A DNA stretch of 64,000 nucleotides from Candidatus Methylomicrobium oryzae (GCF_016745425.1 NZ_JAERVK010000016.1:51955-115954), one strand, 5' to 3'. Positions 15,985-24,774 are shown, counted from the stretch's first letter. Program-made: numbers and translations. The notes: generated by a model from the letters alone, not told the origin.

Positions 15985-17340
15985 CTAGGACAGCCGCCGC
16001 TGCTGCAGTTTGCCGACGGCACGTGTGTCGAACAGCGGCGTTGCAGGCTGCATCAGCGCCAGCTCCAGTGCGGCCGCCCGGCGCTGGCGCTGTTTTCCGG
16101 CTTTCAAGATGTTCTCGCAATGGGGTTGACTGACCGGTTTGCCCGACAAATAGCGGGCATTGGGCTGGAATTGGTGCTGATGCTGCTGCCACCAGGCGGC
16201 GATCAGCGCGGGATCGGGAACCGGCAAATCTTCATCGGGATCCAGCGAAACATTCCCGTCTTCCGGATCTTCGGTGGGGCCAGCCGCCATTTCAGGCCGC
16301 ATTTCACCCTCGAGGTCTTCATAGGCGATATCGGCGCCGCTGATGAAACTGAACACTTCCCCGGCAATTTTGGCCAATTTCGGCGTTTCCATCTGCTTGA
16401 TCAGCCAAGGAACATAAAGCGGATCGCCCGAAATGCCGACACCGATGATCGCCTCCCGAAGCCGCGCCTCATCGGCAACCAGGACTTTCAGCATCTCTTT
16501 GACCGAAGCCGGATCCAGCACGCGGCAGACCACCTGCAAGGCCTGTACCGTCCACTCGCTGCCTGAAACGATGCCGCCGCGCAACGCATCCAGGGCTTTG
16601 CCTCGGTCGCCGAGGCGCACGGCCGCCCAAGCCGGCCAGAAACCGATGCCGCGTTCGTTATCGTAAACCTGGTCGAGAAGCGCCGGTTTAAGGTCGGTCC
16701 GCCCCAATTCGGCGGCCGCTTTCGCGGCGCGGTCCCTCAATTGAGGATCCGGATCGGCCAGACTCTGATCGAGAAATTTGCCGGGGTCGGTTCGGTGAAG
16801 CGCGCAGGCCGCAATGCCGACCCGCCGCCATAACGGACTGTCGGAAACCAGTAAACCGTTGACCTTGCCGCGCAGATGCCGCGGCTCCACCCAGCCCAAC
16901 GCGGAAATGAAGCCTCTTGCGGTTTCGGGCGCTTCTTCGACCGTACTATAAAGCCGATTGAGCCGCTCCACGCGGTCTCCTTCCAGCGCCAACACTCCGG
17001 CCGCAAAGATTTCTCCCGGCTCCAACGCGGCAAGATTGTTCCGCACCGCCTCCCAGCCGTCATCGCCGGCTATCCGAAGGCCATCGATATGCGCTTCGAC
17101 ACGGTCGTCCAACTTGGCAAGATCCGTCAACCTGTAGTGCGGCGCCGAGACCGCCCGGTCCCGGAGCAGCCACAGGAAGGCCGCTTCCTCGGCATGCTGA
17201 TCGATAATGTGCGGAATTACCGGATTAGGCTTAATGGTCACATCCAAACTCAATCTTCTTTGAAATTTTTCGGTATCGAACGGCAGCCTGCCGCTAAGGA
17301 TTTGGGCGGAAATAACTTCCCGGTTTTCATCTGTTCGCAT
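15985..17340 (-). CDS. TIGR02270-family HEAT-repeat protein of T6SS loci
   Basis: I choose the ATG at 17340 (451 residues) because the longer frame to 17400 is read from a hairpin repeat. The protein matches the T6SS-associated TIGR02270 family: an N-terminal IIDQHAEEAAFLWLLRD, then HEAT-like helical repeats (LRDRAAKAAAELGR, GLLVSDSPLWRRVGIAA, EVFSFISGADIAYEDLEGE) and a Pro/Asp-rich C-terminus with ALIAAWWQQHQHQF. The family has no established biochemical role and is a cytosolic scaffold candidate. It lies downstream of the fused TssB-TssC gene in the same direction. Confidence 0.75.
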   Translation of the reverse strand: MRTDENREVISAQILSGRLPFDTEKFQRRLSLDVTIKPNPVIPHIIDQHAEEAAFLWLLRDRAVSAPHYRLTDLAKLDDRVEAHIDGLRIAGDDGWEAVRNNLAALEPGEIFAAGVLALEGDRVERLNRLYSTVEEAPETARGFISALGWVEPRHLRGKVNGLLVSDSPLWRRVGIAACALHRTDPGKFLDQSLADPDPQLRDRAAKAAAELGRTDLKPALLDQVYDNERGIGFWPAWAAVRLGDRGKALDALRGGIVSGSEWTVQALQVVCRVLDPASVKEMLKVLVADEARLREAIIGVGISGDPLYVPWLIKQMETPKLAKIAGEVFSFISGADIAYEDLEGEMRPEMAAGPTEDPEDGNVSLDPDEDLPVPDPALIAAWWQQHQHQFQPNARYLSGKPVSQPHCENILKAGKQRQRRAAALELALMQPATPLFDTRAVGKLQQRRLS

Positions 17341-17370
17341 TGCGTGGCTTGTTAGCGCGTATGCGTTCAG

Positions 17371-17477
17371 TCCCCCGCTTTGAAAAAGCGGATTGTTCAC
17401 TCCCCTCTTTGAAAAAGAGGGGGCGGGGGAGATTTATCAAATAAATCCCCCTCGATCCCCCTTTTTCAAAGGGGGAA
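17371..17477. repeat. Cluster of short C/G-rich hairpins (MITE/REP-like)
   Basis: Three perfect hairpins share the pattern CCnCTTT-GAA-AAAGnGG: 17375-17391, 17402-17422 and, in the reverse sense, 17456-17476. The stretch 17423-17455 between the last two forms a further G5/C5 stem. This repeated type is dispersed in other genomes. Here it fills the gap between the fused sheath gene and the TIGR02270 gene and could weaken read-through. Confidence 0.75.
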
Positions 17478-17540
17478 GCGAACGTTTATTTCAGCCTATC
17501 CGTAGCCTACCGACTTCGGGAAATTATTCGGAGCCAAATC

Positions 17541-19076
17541 CTAAATGCTCCAAAATCCGCGCAAACCGGCAGCCGGATAAGCCAACGACTGAAATCGGGC
17601 TAAGCGCACACTGTTGCGGGTCCGATGGCTCAGAAAGGGCATGATACCCAAAGCGAGAATTTTTTCCATCGCTTTATCGCTCAGGCCGACCTCCGCGCAG
17701 GGCAACAGCCTTGAACCGCCTTCCTGCTTCAGCACATAGGCCGGCAAATCGTCGATCTGCAGATGATCGCCCGGCTGCATCGCATCGCCCCGCTCGGTAT
17801 AGGACAATCCCAGCAGCAAAGCGCAAAAAAACGCCGGATTGCCCCATAAAAAGGCTTCATGCCCGGCAACGGATGCGGCTTCCTCGAATGCAAAACAATC
17901 GACCGGCTCGGTTTCCGGACCGTACGGCAAGCGCAATAGAATCCGCGGCAGCGCCAGGCCGATCCAGGAAGCCGCCGGGCTTTGCCTTAGCGCATGCCAG
18001 CGCTGTTTCGCCTCCGAAGGCAATTCCTGCCAATCATGAGGATCCGAAGACTCGGCCAAAGACCGGCACCCCAACAGTCCTTCGTCGGCCGCCGCGATGA
18101 ACGGGCCTCCGGCATGGGACGCCAGGACGCCGCATGCCGCCAGCAGGGCCGCATCTTCCGCACTGGAGCCGAACCGGTAATTTCCGATCAGCAGCGACCA
18201 GGATTCGCCGCCGAAGGCGCCCTCTCGCTCATCCATCAACCGGCGAAGCAAAGAGGAAGCGGCCAGCGTGCCGCCACCCGCATTCAGTTCGGCAGACAGC
18301 TCCGCTTTCGTCATATCCAGAAGATGCAGCGATAATTCTTCTCCGGTTTCGAGGTTGTCGACCAGCATTTTCAATGCGCGCCAGGTCGCTTCCAAGGTCT
18401 GAAAATCCGGGCGGTGCAGCAGTTTGCGCATATTCGCGCTCAACGCCTCGTCCACGGCCTTCAAATAAATGTTCTGGAACGGCGGCGCGCCGGGAACGAT
18501 GGAGGGTGCGACGATGGACTCGATAAAACTTGCGGCGGCTTCTTCCGTACGCCGCTCGGCGGATTGCCCCGAACCGGCCGGACGATCGCCGAGCAGGCGC
18601 TCCAGCAGCGTTGCGTTGTCTTCCGGTATCGCCTTGCCTCCCCCGGGATAGGCGGGCAATTCGGCCTCGATACGGAGATGGGCGCGCAATTGTTCGGCCG
18701 CTTCGGCAAATGTAGCGGGATTGTTCAAGCGCGCGCGAATACCGCACAGTTCCCGGAACAATTCCAGTTTCCGACACAGCGCATCCGGATGAAAATCTTC
18801 CATTTTCCGGAACGTTAAATCGACCGGCGGCGCGCCGTCCTGATCCGGCCGGAGATGAAGCTGCGGGGCAATCTCCGACATGACCCGATCGAAATTGTCG
18901 ATATCGACCTGGACGACCGGATGCTTTTCCCCAGCCTGCGAACGGTTCTCCGAAAGCCCTCTTCCGCTGAAATCTCCGAGGATCAGGATGCGCATGGCCC
19001 CTTCCTCCAATCTTCTCGGATCGGAAACCGGCTTCGGCTCCGCCCAATTAAACGAAAAATCGAATCGTTCCGTCAT
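17541..19076 (-). CDS. Fused TssB-TssC-like sheath protein, C-terminally short
   Basis: 511 residues. Residues about 28-135 align with TssB: ILILGDFSG, VVQVDIDNFDRVMSEIAPQL, DLTFRKMEDFHPDAL. Residues about 185-505 align with TssC: DFQTLEATWRALKMLVDNLE, GGESWSLLIGNYRF, GGPFIAAA, LALPRILLRLPYG, FAFEEA, FLWGNPAFFCALLLGLSY, LGIMPFLSHR. The sequence stops at the point corresponding to about residue 370 of the 500-residue TssC at 34743-36245, so the C-terminal part used for sheath subunit linkage is absent. The canonical pair is encoded at 34743-36804. A minor sheath cap, initiator or regulator is possible; this is inference. Confidence 0.82.
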   Translation of the reverse strand: MTERFDFSFNWAEPKPVSDPRRLEEGAMRILILGDFSGRGLSENRSQAGEKHPVVQVDIDNFDRVMSEIAPQLHLRPDQDGAPPVDLTFRKMEDFHPDALCRKLELFRELCGIRARLNNPATFAEAAEQLRAHLRIEAELPAYPGGGKAIPEDNATLLERLLGDRPAGSGQSAERRTEEAAASFIESIVAPSIVPGAPPFQNIYLKAVDEALSANMRKLLHRPDFQTLEATWRALKMLVDNLETGEELSLHLLDMTKAELSAELNAGGGTLAASSLLRRLMDEREGAFGGESWSLLIGNYRFGSSAEDAALLAACGVLASHAGGPFIAAADEGLLGCRSLAESSDPHDWQELPSEAKQRWHALRQSPAASWIGLALPRILLRLPYGPETEPVDCFAFEEAASVAGHEAFLWGNPAFFCALLLGLSYTERGDAMQPGDHLQIDDLPAYVLKQEGGSRLLPCAEVGLSDKAMEKILALGIMPFLSHRTRNSVRLARFQSLAYPAAGLRGFWSI

Positions 19077-19180
19077 CCTCTACCCCGTCAGTTTTACAAA
19101 GGATGCGCCATCCTACGCCGATCTAACCGGCAACAATAAATTTTTTCACGCCTCGCCGGCAGGCACACTCAAACTTGAAG

Positions 19181-19810
19181 CTAAGGCGGCGCCGTCAACT
19201 TGGTGCCGTTTTTGATGCAATCCTGAATCTGCTTTTCCCAGGCTTGCTGGCGGGAGGCATTGAGGCCATGGTTGGTTTCCAGGCTGGAATCGTATTTATC
19301 GGACATGTCGTCGGCAAGCTTGTCGTATTCCTGCATCAGGCGGTTGACTTCACTGCCGAGATCATTCACCGAGTTTTCCCTCAGGCTCTGCAACACGGTC
19401 ATCAAATCGCGGTAAAAAAGCCCGGCGATATCGTAGTGGCCTTGCTCGTGCGCCAGCAAAGCGTCGCTTTTTTGGCTGCCGACGACCCATGACTCGGATT
19501 TCTTGACGGTCATTTTAAAAGTCACCTTGCCCAGCTTGAACCGGCCGTTTTCGCGTTCGACGGACACATTTTTTTCCGCGCCCAATTCGACCGAAATTTG
19601 CGCATCCTCGGACTCGCCGTCCGGCCGGCTGCCGACCTCCTTGAATTCACTCCAGGCGATTTTCCGAGGCCACCCGGATAAGGAAGGACCGCCGGTCGAA
19701 GTCGAAAGCCCTTCCGGCTGCGCGGAGCGGAATCCGCCGTAAGGGGTACTGCCAGGCGGGCTGTCCGGGATGGGGCTGTTGCTTAGCGCAGGAGATTGGT
19801 CATCAGGCAT
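19181..19810 (-). CDS. DUF922-like zinc metalloprotease, candidate T6SS cargo
   Basis: 209 residues. A Pro/Ser-rich N-terminus without a signal peptide leads to IAWSEF, the first strand typical of DUF922 proteins, and to a HEQGHYDIAG zinc site (His121, Glu122, His125). A helical C-terminus follows (DLGSEVNRLMQEYDKLADDM). DUF922 members are usually exported putative proteases. The missing signal and the position inside the T6SS effector region suggest delivery by the T6SS, though this is inferred. An immunity gene for it is not obvious. Confidence 0.7.
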   Translation of the reverse strand: MPDDQSPALSNSPIPDSPPGSTPYGGFRSAQPEGLSTSTGGPSLSGWPRKIAWSEFKEVGSRPDGESEDAQISVELGAEKNVSVERENGRFKLGKVTFKMTVKKSESWVVGSQKSDALLAHEQGHYDIAGLFYRDLMTVLQSLRENSVNDLGSEVNRLMQEYDKLADDMSDKYDSSLETNHGLNASRQQAWEKQIQDCIKNGTKLTAPP

Positions 19811-20030
19811 AAATTCCTCTTCAATAGACGGTCGACAGGGCGAATCAACCCGGTAACCTCAATAGTTCGGCATTAGGTTCCAAACATAGTCCGAAGGGTG
19901 ATCCGCCAATCCAGATCGTGTCTCCGTTATCCTGGAGGAACCCGTAAACGGTTCCGACTTACGGGTTCGTTTCAATTCAAAACTGCTTGGCTACAGATTC
20001 AAGCTGGCAACCATTCACTTTATTATTAAG

Positions 20031-20978
20031 TCAAGGAGTTGCCGGATTCCAGGTTTTCGCATCGCTTGTCCAGGCGGCGTGGCGCGGCCCGAAAGACCAA
20101 AGAATTCCGTCGCTGGCATAGAGATGGCGATAAGTCCAGTCTTCACCTAACCCCGTATCGAGACGTTCTATTGATTTGTCCGGATTGATTCTGAAGATCG
20201 CACTCTCGGATGCCGTATAAATATCGCCCGCGAAAAATTCCAAGCCCCAAAGATTCTCAGTGGTCAATTCATGCTCTATGACCTGCCAATTCTCGCCCTG
20301 CCCGTACAAGATTGTTCCTAGCTGTCCACTGACATAAAAGTAGCCCGTTTGAAGCGCTTTAATGCGGTGCAGTACAACGTTTGTTGGGCTCACAGCCTGC
20401 GTCCATCCAAGGGATTCATCGCGTAACCAAATTTCTCCCGCAAAACCGACTGCAACCATGTGATTTTCATCAAGGCCATCAATCGAATTAAAACCCACCA
20501 CGACTTCCTCGCTTGGAATCAATGCCATTCCGGCGTCTATCGACACCCAGTTGCCGGACGAGCGCCGTGCATAAACCCGCCGCGCCATCCCGCAGACAAA
20601 GGGGGTTCCCCCAATGACTCGCATATCCCGGAGAGGCCCGCTTCCTTTAGGTCCGGTTAAACTCGGATCGACATGTTCAACTGCAACGGTGCCATCAGGC
20701 TGTCTGACAGCCACCTGCCCCATGGTTCCCATCAGGAGCAGTTCCCCGTTATCCAGGCCGCAAATTTTTGTCGCGAGCCACTCGACATTGAAATGAGTGG
20801 TCCATTCTCCGGTTGCCTTGTTCCACTCGAAAACGTAGCTATCCGGCTCCCCCAGATCGGCAAGCGCATCGAATTGAACAATCAGATAGGCCCGATTTTC
20901 CGATTCGACGTAGCCGGAACGAAAACTCAAGGTTTTCGGGAGGGTTTCAAGATCGAACGGTAATTCTGAATCAGCCAT
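20031..20978 (-). CDS. Beta-propeller-like protein, candidate immunity protein
   Basis: A 315-residue soluble protein built of repeated short strands with G-x-I-W/Y turns: GELLLMGTMGQVAVRQPDG, FVCGMARRVYARRSSGNWV, MVAVGFAGEIWLRDESLGW, YFYVSGQLGTILYGQGENW, DIYTASESAIFRI. This points to a propeller of about six or seven blades. No catalytic motif is visible. It lies 36 bp downstream of the PAAR-like/GHH nuclease gene in the same direction, the usual place for a cognate immunity gene. Similar proteins occur next to polymorphic toxins, but I cannot name a family. Its GC looks lower than that of the T6SS core. Confidence 0.6.
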   Translation of the reverse strand: MADSELPFDLETLPKTLSFRSGYVESENRAYLIVQFDALADLGEPDSYVFEWNKATGEWTTHFNVEWLATKICGLDNGELLLMGTMGQVAVRQPDGTVAVEHVDPSLTGPKGSGPLRDMRVIGGTPFVCGMARRVYARRSSGNWVSIDAGMALIPSEEVVVGFNSIDGLDENHMVAVGFAGEIWLRDESLGWTQAVSPTNVVLHRIKALQTGYFYVSGQLGTILYGQGENWQVIEHELTTENLWGLEFFAGDIYTASESAIFRINPDKSIERLDTGLGEDWTYRHLYASDGILWSFGPRHAAWTSDAKTWNPATP

Positions 20979-21014
20979 TTTTATTTACATTTGAAAAGAT
21001 GGAGCGATTAACGT

Positions 21015-22085
21015 CTAACTGCGAAGGAACTTGGTAATCTGCGCCTTTTGTGCGGGCGTTAAGGTACCGGATGAACGATCTTCTGCACCGGAATCAGTAC
21101 GCACCGGCGAGTTTTCATGAATGCCGCATTCATTCTTATGGTAAGCATCGAGCTGTGCTTGAGTGCACTCTTCACTGCATTGCGGAAACGCAATTTTATG
21201 GGCTTTGACGCCCGCATCACGCGCGTGTTTGTATCGCCATTTGGAGACGTTGGGACGGCCTTTCCCATCCGGATCAACCCAAGAACATATTTCCGTACCG
21301 GTTTGTTCATAATGCCCTTCGATTCGCCCCTGAATGGCATGCAGTAAACCATGTGTCCCATCGGCGCGGGATTCGGACGCGCAAACGCAAGGCGCCTTGT
21401 TCTGGTTATAATTTTCCAGGCCTTCCAGAGGACTTCCTCGTAACCCGGTAGGCGAAAAACAATGCACTTCGATAAGGTGATGGCCGGTCGTTTCCGGCTC
21501 GCAGCAACTTTTTTTATCAGCGCTCTTCGGGATCAGCAAACATTTCTGAGCGTCCCGGCAGGCATCACCGCATTTAGTCCTGGACTTACCCTTGCACGCC
21601 GTTTCCGCATTATCGATTTCCTTCTCGCAGGACTTTCTTACTGAAGTCGCCATTTCATCGACGTGCATCCAGGGAGGCGTCTGCGGAGGTTCGGAAGCAT
21701 GGTTATGAGTGGACAAATCCATATGCCGATCGACATTTTCTCCCTCGAACTTGACATCCATCGACCAACTGGTGAAATAAACCTTTCCCCGGTTTACGCT
21801 GGTGATAACGCCTTTTTTGGCCGCACATCCCGCTTCGTCGCCATAGCTGGTCTTGTAATAGGATTTATTCTTCAGCATCACTTCCTTATCGGTGATCTTG
21901 ACCGTTTTCGAGCCGTTTGTCGTATCCTGGTCCATTCCGGTATTCGGGTAGGGAATGGGAACGCCCGGCGGCGTAGCCGGATTTTCCGGCGGCGTAAAGC
22001 AGACATCCGGAAAGGCGCAAACGGTTTTACCGCTGCCTGACTTACAAGATATTTCCCGCCCATTGGCAAAAACGTCATTCGCCAT
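21015..22085 (-). CDS. PAAR-like (DUF4150) protein with C-terminal GHH nuclease toxin
   Basis: I use the ATG at 22085, preceded by a GGGGGGA ribosome site. 356 residues. Residues 1-130 are a PAAR-like DUF4150 tip domain: MANDVFANGREI, CAFPDVCFTPPENP, GVPIPYPNTG, MDVKFEGENVDRHMDLSTHN. A Cys-rich linker (about 150-200) leads to a toxin part with GHHLIEVHCF (GHH at 201-203) and HGLLHAIQGRIEGHYEQ. This is the Tox-GHH2 pattern of HNH-fold nucleases. It would tip the VgrG spike and degrade nucleic acid in target cells. It starts 8 bp after the ketosynthase-like gene; the propeller gene follows. Confidence 0.82.
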   Translation of the reverse strand: MANDVFANGREISCKSGSGKTVCAFPDVCFTPPENPATPPGVPIPYPNTGMDQDTTNGSKTVKITDKEVMLKNKSYYKTSYGDEAGCAAKKGVITSVNRGKVYFTSWSMDVKFEGENVDRHMDLSTHNHASEPPQTPPWMHVDEMATSVRKSCEKEIDNAETACKGKSRTKCGDACRDAQKCLLIPKSADKKSCCEPETTGHHLIEVHCFSPTGLRGSPLEGLENYNQNKAPCVCASESRADGTHGLLHAIQGRIEGHYEQTGTEICSWVDPDGKGRPNVSKWRYKHARDAGVKAHKIAFPQCSEECTQAQLDAYHKNECGIHENSPVRTDSGAEDRSSGTLTPAQKAQITKFLRS

Positions 22086-22093
22086 ATCCCCCC

Positions 22094-23122
22094 CTAGGGA
22101 TGCCACCTGAAGATCATGGCGGACCGCTTGCCGTCGTCGTTCCCCATGTGAGCCAGTATACTGTTGCCTTTGCCGAAGCCCTTTTCGCAGGCCGTTTTCA
22201 ACAGGCCGATCATAATCAGACTGACCGCGCTTCCGGTTCTGCCTACACAATCGACCGGATGCCAGATATCGAACTCCTCCTTGCGCTTTCTGAGCAACCG
22301 GCTTAAAGCCAGACTGGCCTCCTTAAAATAATATTGCTCCCCCGAGAGGTCCGCAATTCTGAAATCCAGGTCGCTCAACTCGCAGCCGGCGTCGGCAAGC
22401 GATTCTTGAATGGCATTCTTTAACCCTTCCGCTCTTAATGGGGCTTCGGAATAAACATGCGCCTGTTCCATCCCGAATCCCAAGCCTAAACAGACTAATT
22501 GAGGCTCCGATTTACCGTACACGGGCTCCACCACAATCGCTGCCGCCGCTTCGCCGGGAATAAACCCATTGGAGTTCTGACTGGTCAACAACCGTTCATG
22601 TTCTTCATAATGCGCCAGCGTCGCCCCTGCCAGCAAGCTGTCTGTTGCCGCTATCAGCACATGCCGGACATGCAACTCCTGAATCATTTGCCGCGCATGT
22701 TTCAAGGCAACCCCGGCGGCCACTTGGTCCCTGGCAATAATCCGGGATTTTTCATGGAACTCCAAACCAAGCTCTTCCTGTAACGCGCAAAAAAAACGGT
22801 TGTCGTCGTCGATCACACGGCCTTGGCGTTCGTGCTCCGATAGACAAAGCAGCAGCGGCGTCTCTTTCGGAACGATCCGCGTATTGCCGGCCAGACACTC
22901 GTTGATGGCGGCCGCGGCCATCTTGATCAGCTTGGTCTTGCCGCGCCAGGGCTGTTCCAGCGGCGCTTCGCAGCCCATGAGCCATTCGCCGCCGCGGTCC
23001 ACGAATCGGGTCGCCTGAAAATTGTCGATCGCGCAACGGATCGCGGCACAGGTGGCCGGCGCGTTCAGGCCGACGCCGGTAACCATGCCTGTGCCTGTAA
23101 TCGCCAATGGAAACCCCATCAT
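22094..23122 (-). CDS. Degenerate beta-ketoacyl synthase-like (thiolase-fold) protein of the effector module
   Basis: 342 residues with the thiolase fold pattern of ketosynthases: LAITGTGMVTGVGLNAP at the start, SNGFIPGEAAAAIVVEP, DCVGRTGSAVSLIMIG. The catalytic set is lost. The active-site Cys region reads ARDQVAAGVALKHA, and the GHT-type His motif reads VGRTG. It should therefore not condense acyl chains. Its start overlaps the DUF2169 stop by 4 nt (ATGA) and the PAAR-toxin gene follows. I infer an adaptor or chaperone that loads the toxin onto VgrG. Function not established. Confidence 0.75.
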   Translation of the reverse strand: MMGFPLAITGTGMVTGVGLNAPATCAAIRCAIDNFQATRFVDRGGEWLMGCEAPLEQPWRGKTKLIKMAAAAINECLAGNTRIVPKETPLLLCLSEHERQGRVIDDDNRFFCALQEELGLEFHEKSRIIARDQVAAGVALKHARQMIQELHVRHVLIAATDSLLAGATLAHYEEHERLLTSQNSNGFIPGEAAAAIVVEPVYGKSEPQLVCLGLGFGMEQAHVYSEAPLRAEGLKNAIQESLADAGCELSDLDFRIADLSGEQYYFKEASLALSRLLRKRKEEFDIWHPVDCVGRTGSAVSLIMIGLLKTACEKGFGKGNSILAHMGNDDGKRSAMIFRWHP

Positions 23123-24222
23123 TCCTCCGTTTCGGATTTATTGGCCTCGGCCAGCTGTGCCAGGGTAGGATAAAAAGTCTTGCCCAGTTCGCGCGCGCGC
23201 CACCAGCCGCGCGACATCTTGCCGGCCAGGATTTGCGGAATCTCGAAGATGTTTTTCTTCAGCGGGATACTTGCGCGCCAAGTCATCGTGAAAATACCTT
23301 TGTCCGGCTCGATCACGATCGTGTCGATCACGGCCTGCGTTTCGTGGCGTTCGCCTTTTTTGCGGAAAAAAACGACGGGAACTTCCACCGTCGGCAGCCT
23401 GAAGGCAAGGCGTCCTTCCTGCGACAGGTTGACCAGCACGACGTCTTCGCCGCCTTGCGGATAGGGCATTTGCTGGTCGAGCGGCGCCGCCTGGTAATAG
23501 GCTTCGTCGAAGTCGGCGGGCAAAAAAGGAAATGTGTTGTCGATCCAGTCCTGGTCATAGGTGCCCGCATATTGCAGGCGCGGCGTCCAGCCGCGCCCGA
23601 GCGGGCCGAACGCCATCGGCGGGTAATCGCCGTCCGGACGCTGTATAGGCCGATTGATTTCTTCGGTATTCGGAAGCGGAGTACCGTCGACCAGATTGCT
23701 GTCCAGTTGCCGATGGAAGCCTTTGCCGACCGGATTGCGCATGTAGGCGCTGTGCTTGTTTTTATCGGGGTGGAAATTATCCAGGCCGCCGAAAGCGTTG
23801 TCGTAGCCGATCGGCATCACGGTAAATGCTTCCGGCGCCGTCGATTCGATCAGGATGCCGGCGTTCCAGTAACGGTTGCCGACGACCTTGAAGGTTTTGG
23901 CCAGCTGCCCGACTTTCATCCCGACTTGCACCACCTTTGCGGGCCGCCCTTCAGGCGCATAGGCGCTGCCGTTCAGCAACACGTCGCAGCGGTGCTTGAC
24001 CGGGGCATAATCGACTTCATCGGCAGGCGCGGAAAACCCCGGCTCGCCGGTAAAGGTGTCGGCCATGATCAGAGGAACCGGCTGTTCGGCCAGCCGGGCT
24101 TCTTCTCCGCTTTTCGGGATGATGAAGGTGCCTTTGACCGCGACGACGAGCAATTCCCGACCGTCCGGTTTCATGCCCATCGTGTAGCCGGCCTGCATGC
24201 CGGTGGCATTCAGAAGTTCCAT
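23119..24222 (-). CDS. DUF2169 protein, T6SS effector adaptor
   Basis: 367 residues matching DUF2169: MELLNATGMQAGYTMGMKPD, LLVVAVKGTFIIPKSGEEA, DEVDYAPVKHRCDVLLNGSA, VNRYWNAG-like VGNRYWNAGI, MPIGYDNAFGGLD and PVGKGFH. Members sit between vgrG and PAAR-toxin genes and have been linked to loading of toxins onto the spike. Gene order here (VgrG, DUF6484, DUF2169, ketosynthase-like, PAAR-toxin) fits. Cytosolic. It is coupled to the next gene by a 4-nt overlap. Confidence 0.85.
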   Translation of the reverse strand: MELLNATGMQAGYTMGMKPDGRELLVVAVKGTFIIPKSGEEARLAEQPVPLIMADTFTGEPGFSAPADEVDYAPVKHRCDVLLNGSAYAPEGRPAKVVQVGMKVGQLAKTFKVVGNRYWNAGILIESTAPEAFTVMPIGYDNAFGGLDNFHPDKNKHSAYMRNPVGKGFHRQLDSNLVDGTPLPNTEEINRPIQRPDGDYPPMAFGPLGRGWTPRLQYAGTYDQDWIDNTFPFLPADFDEAYYQAAPLDQQMPYPQGGEDVVLVNLSQEGRLAFRLPTVEVPVVFFRKKGERHETQAVIDTIVIEPDKGIFTMTWRASIPLKKNIFEIPQILAGKMSRGWWRARELGKTFYPTLAQLAEANKSETEE

Positions 24223-24252
24223 AACGAAAGCGCTCCCTCGGCTAACCGAACG

Positions 24253-24723
24253 TCAGTTGATTTGCACCGAACCGCCCTTGATCCGGTTGACGCCGGACGA
24301 ACGGCTCAAAAGGTAGGCGCCGCGCAGCAGGATTTTACCGGCTTTAGTCAGGGTAATGCTGGCTTTGCCGCATTTCAGCGTAATCGATTCTTTTGCCGAT
24401 AGCGTGATGTGCTCGCCGTCGAGCTCTGCAATCGCCGTCTCCTCAATCGGCATTGAAACGGTTTGGACGGGGTGGTGGATTTTGCCGATGATCAAGGGCC
24501 GAAGCGGATCGCCGCCCTCGAACAACAGCGCCACTTCCTTGCCCGCATCATCGCTTTGAAGGCTTGCGGTGCTGCGCGCCGGAACGGCGGCTTCCGAGGG
24601 ATTGCCCGGAAAAGCGACCAGCGGTTCGCCAGCCTCGTTGATGCTCAATAAAAGGCCAATTACAACGCCGTCAATTTTCTGCCGGACAGTATCCGATGCT
24701 TCTTGAAGTTGGTCTGTAGCCAC
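24253..24723 (-). CDS. DUF6484 small spike-associated protein
   Basis: 156 residues. The N-terminal part (IDGVVIGLLLSINEAGEPLV, ALLFEGGDPLRPLIIGKIHHP) matches DUF6484. The C-terminal 45 residues (SITLKCGKASITLTKAGKI) resemble the last beta-helical strands of the adjacent VgrG (ASITMKKDGTIVIKG). A short beta-prism that extends or caps the VgrG spike is inferred. It lies 51 bp after vgrG and 30 bp before the DUF2169 gene. Confidence 0.75.
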   Translation of the reverse strand: MATDQLQEASDTVRQKIDGVVIGLLLSINEAGEPLVAFPGNPSEAAVPARSTASLQSDDAGKEVALLFEGGDPLRPLIIGKIHHPVQTVSMPIEETAIAELDGEHITLSAKESITLKCGKASITLTKAGKILLRGAYLLSRSSGVNRIKGGSVQIN

Positions 24724-24774
24724 GCCGCTCTCCGCTATTTACCTAATACGCCTGGTTTATTCAGCCGAATGCCA

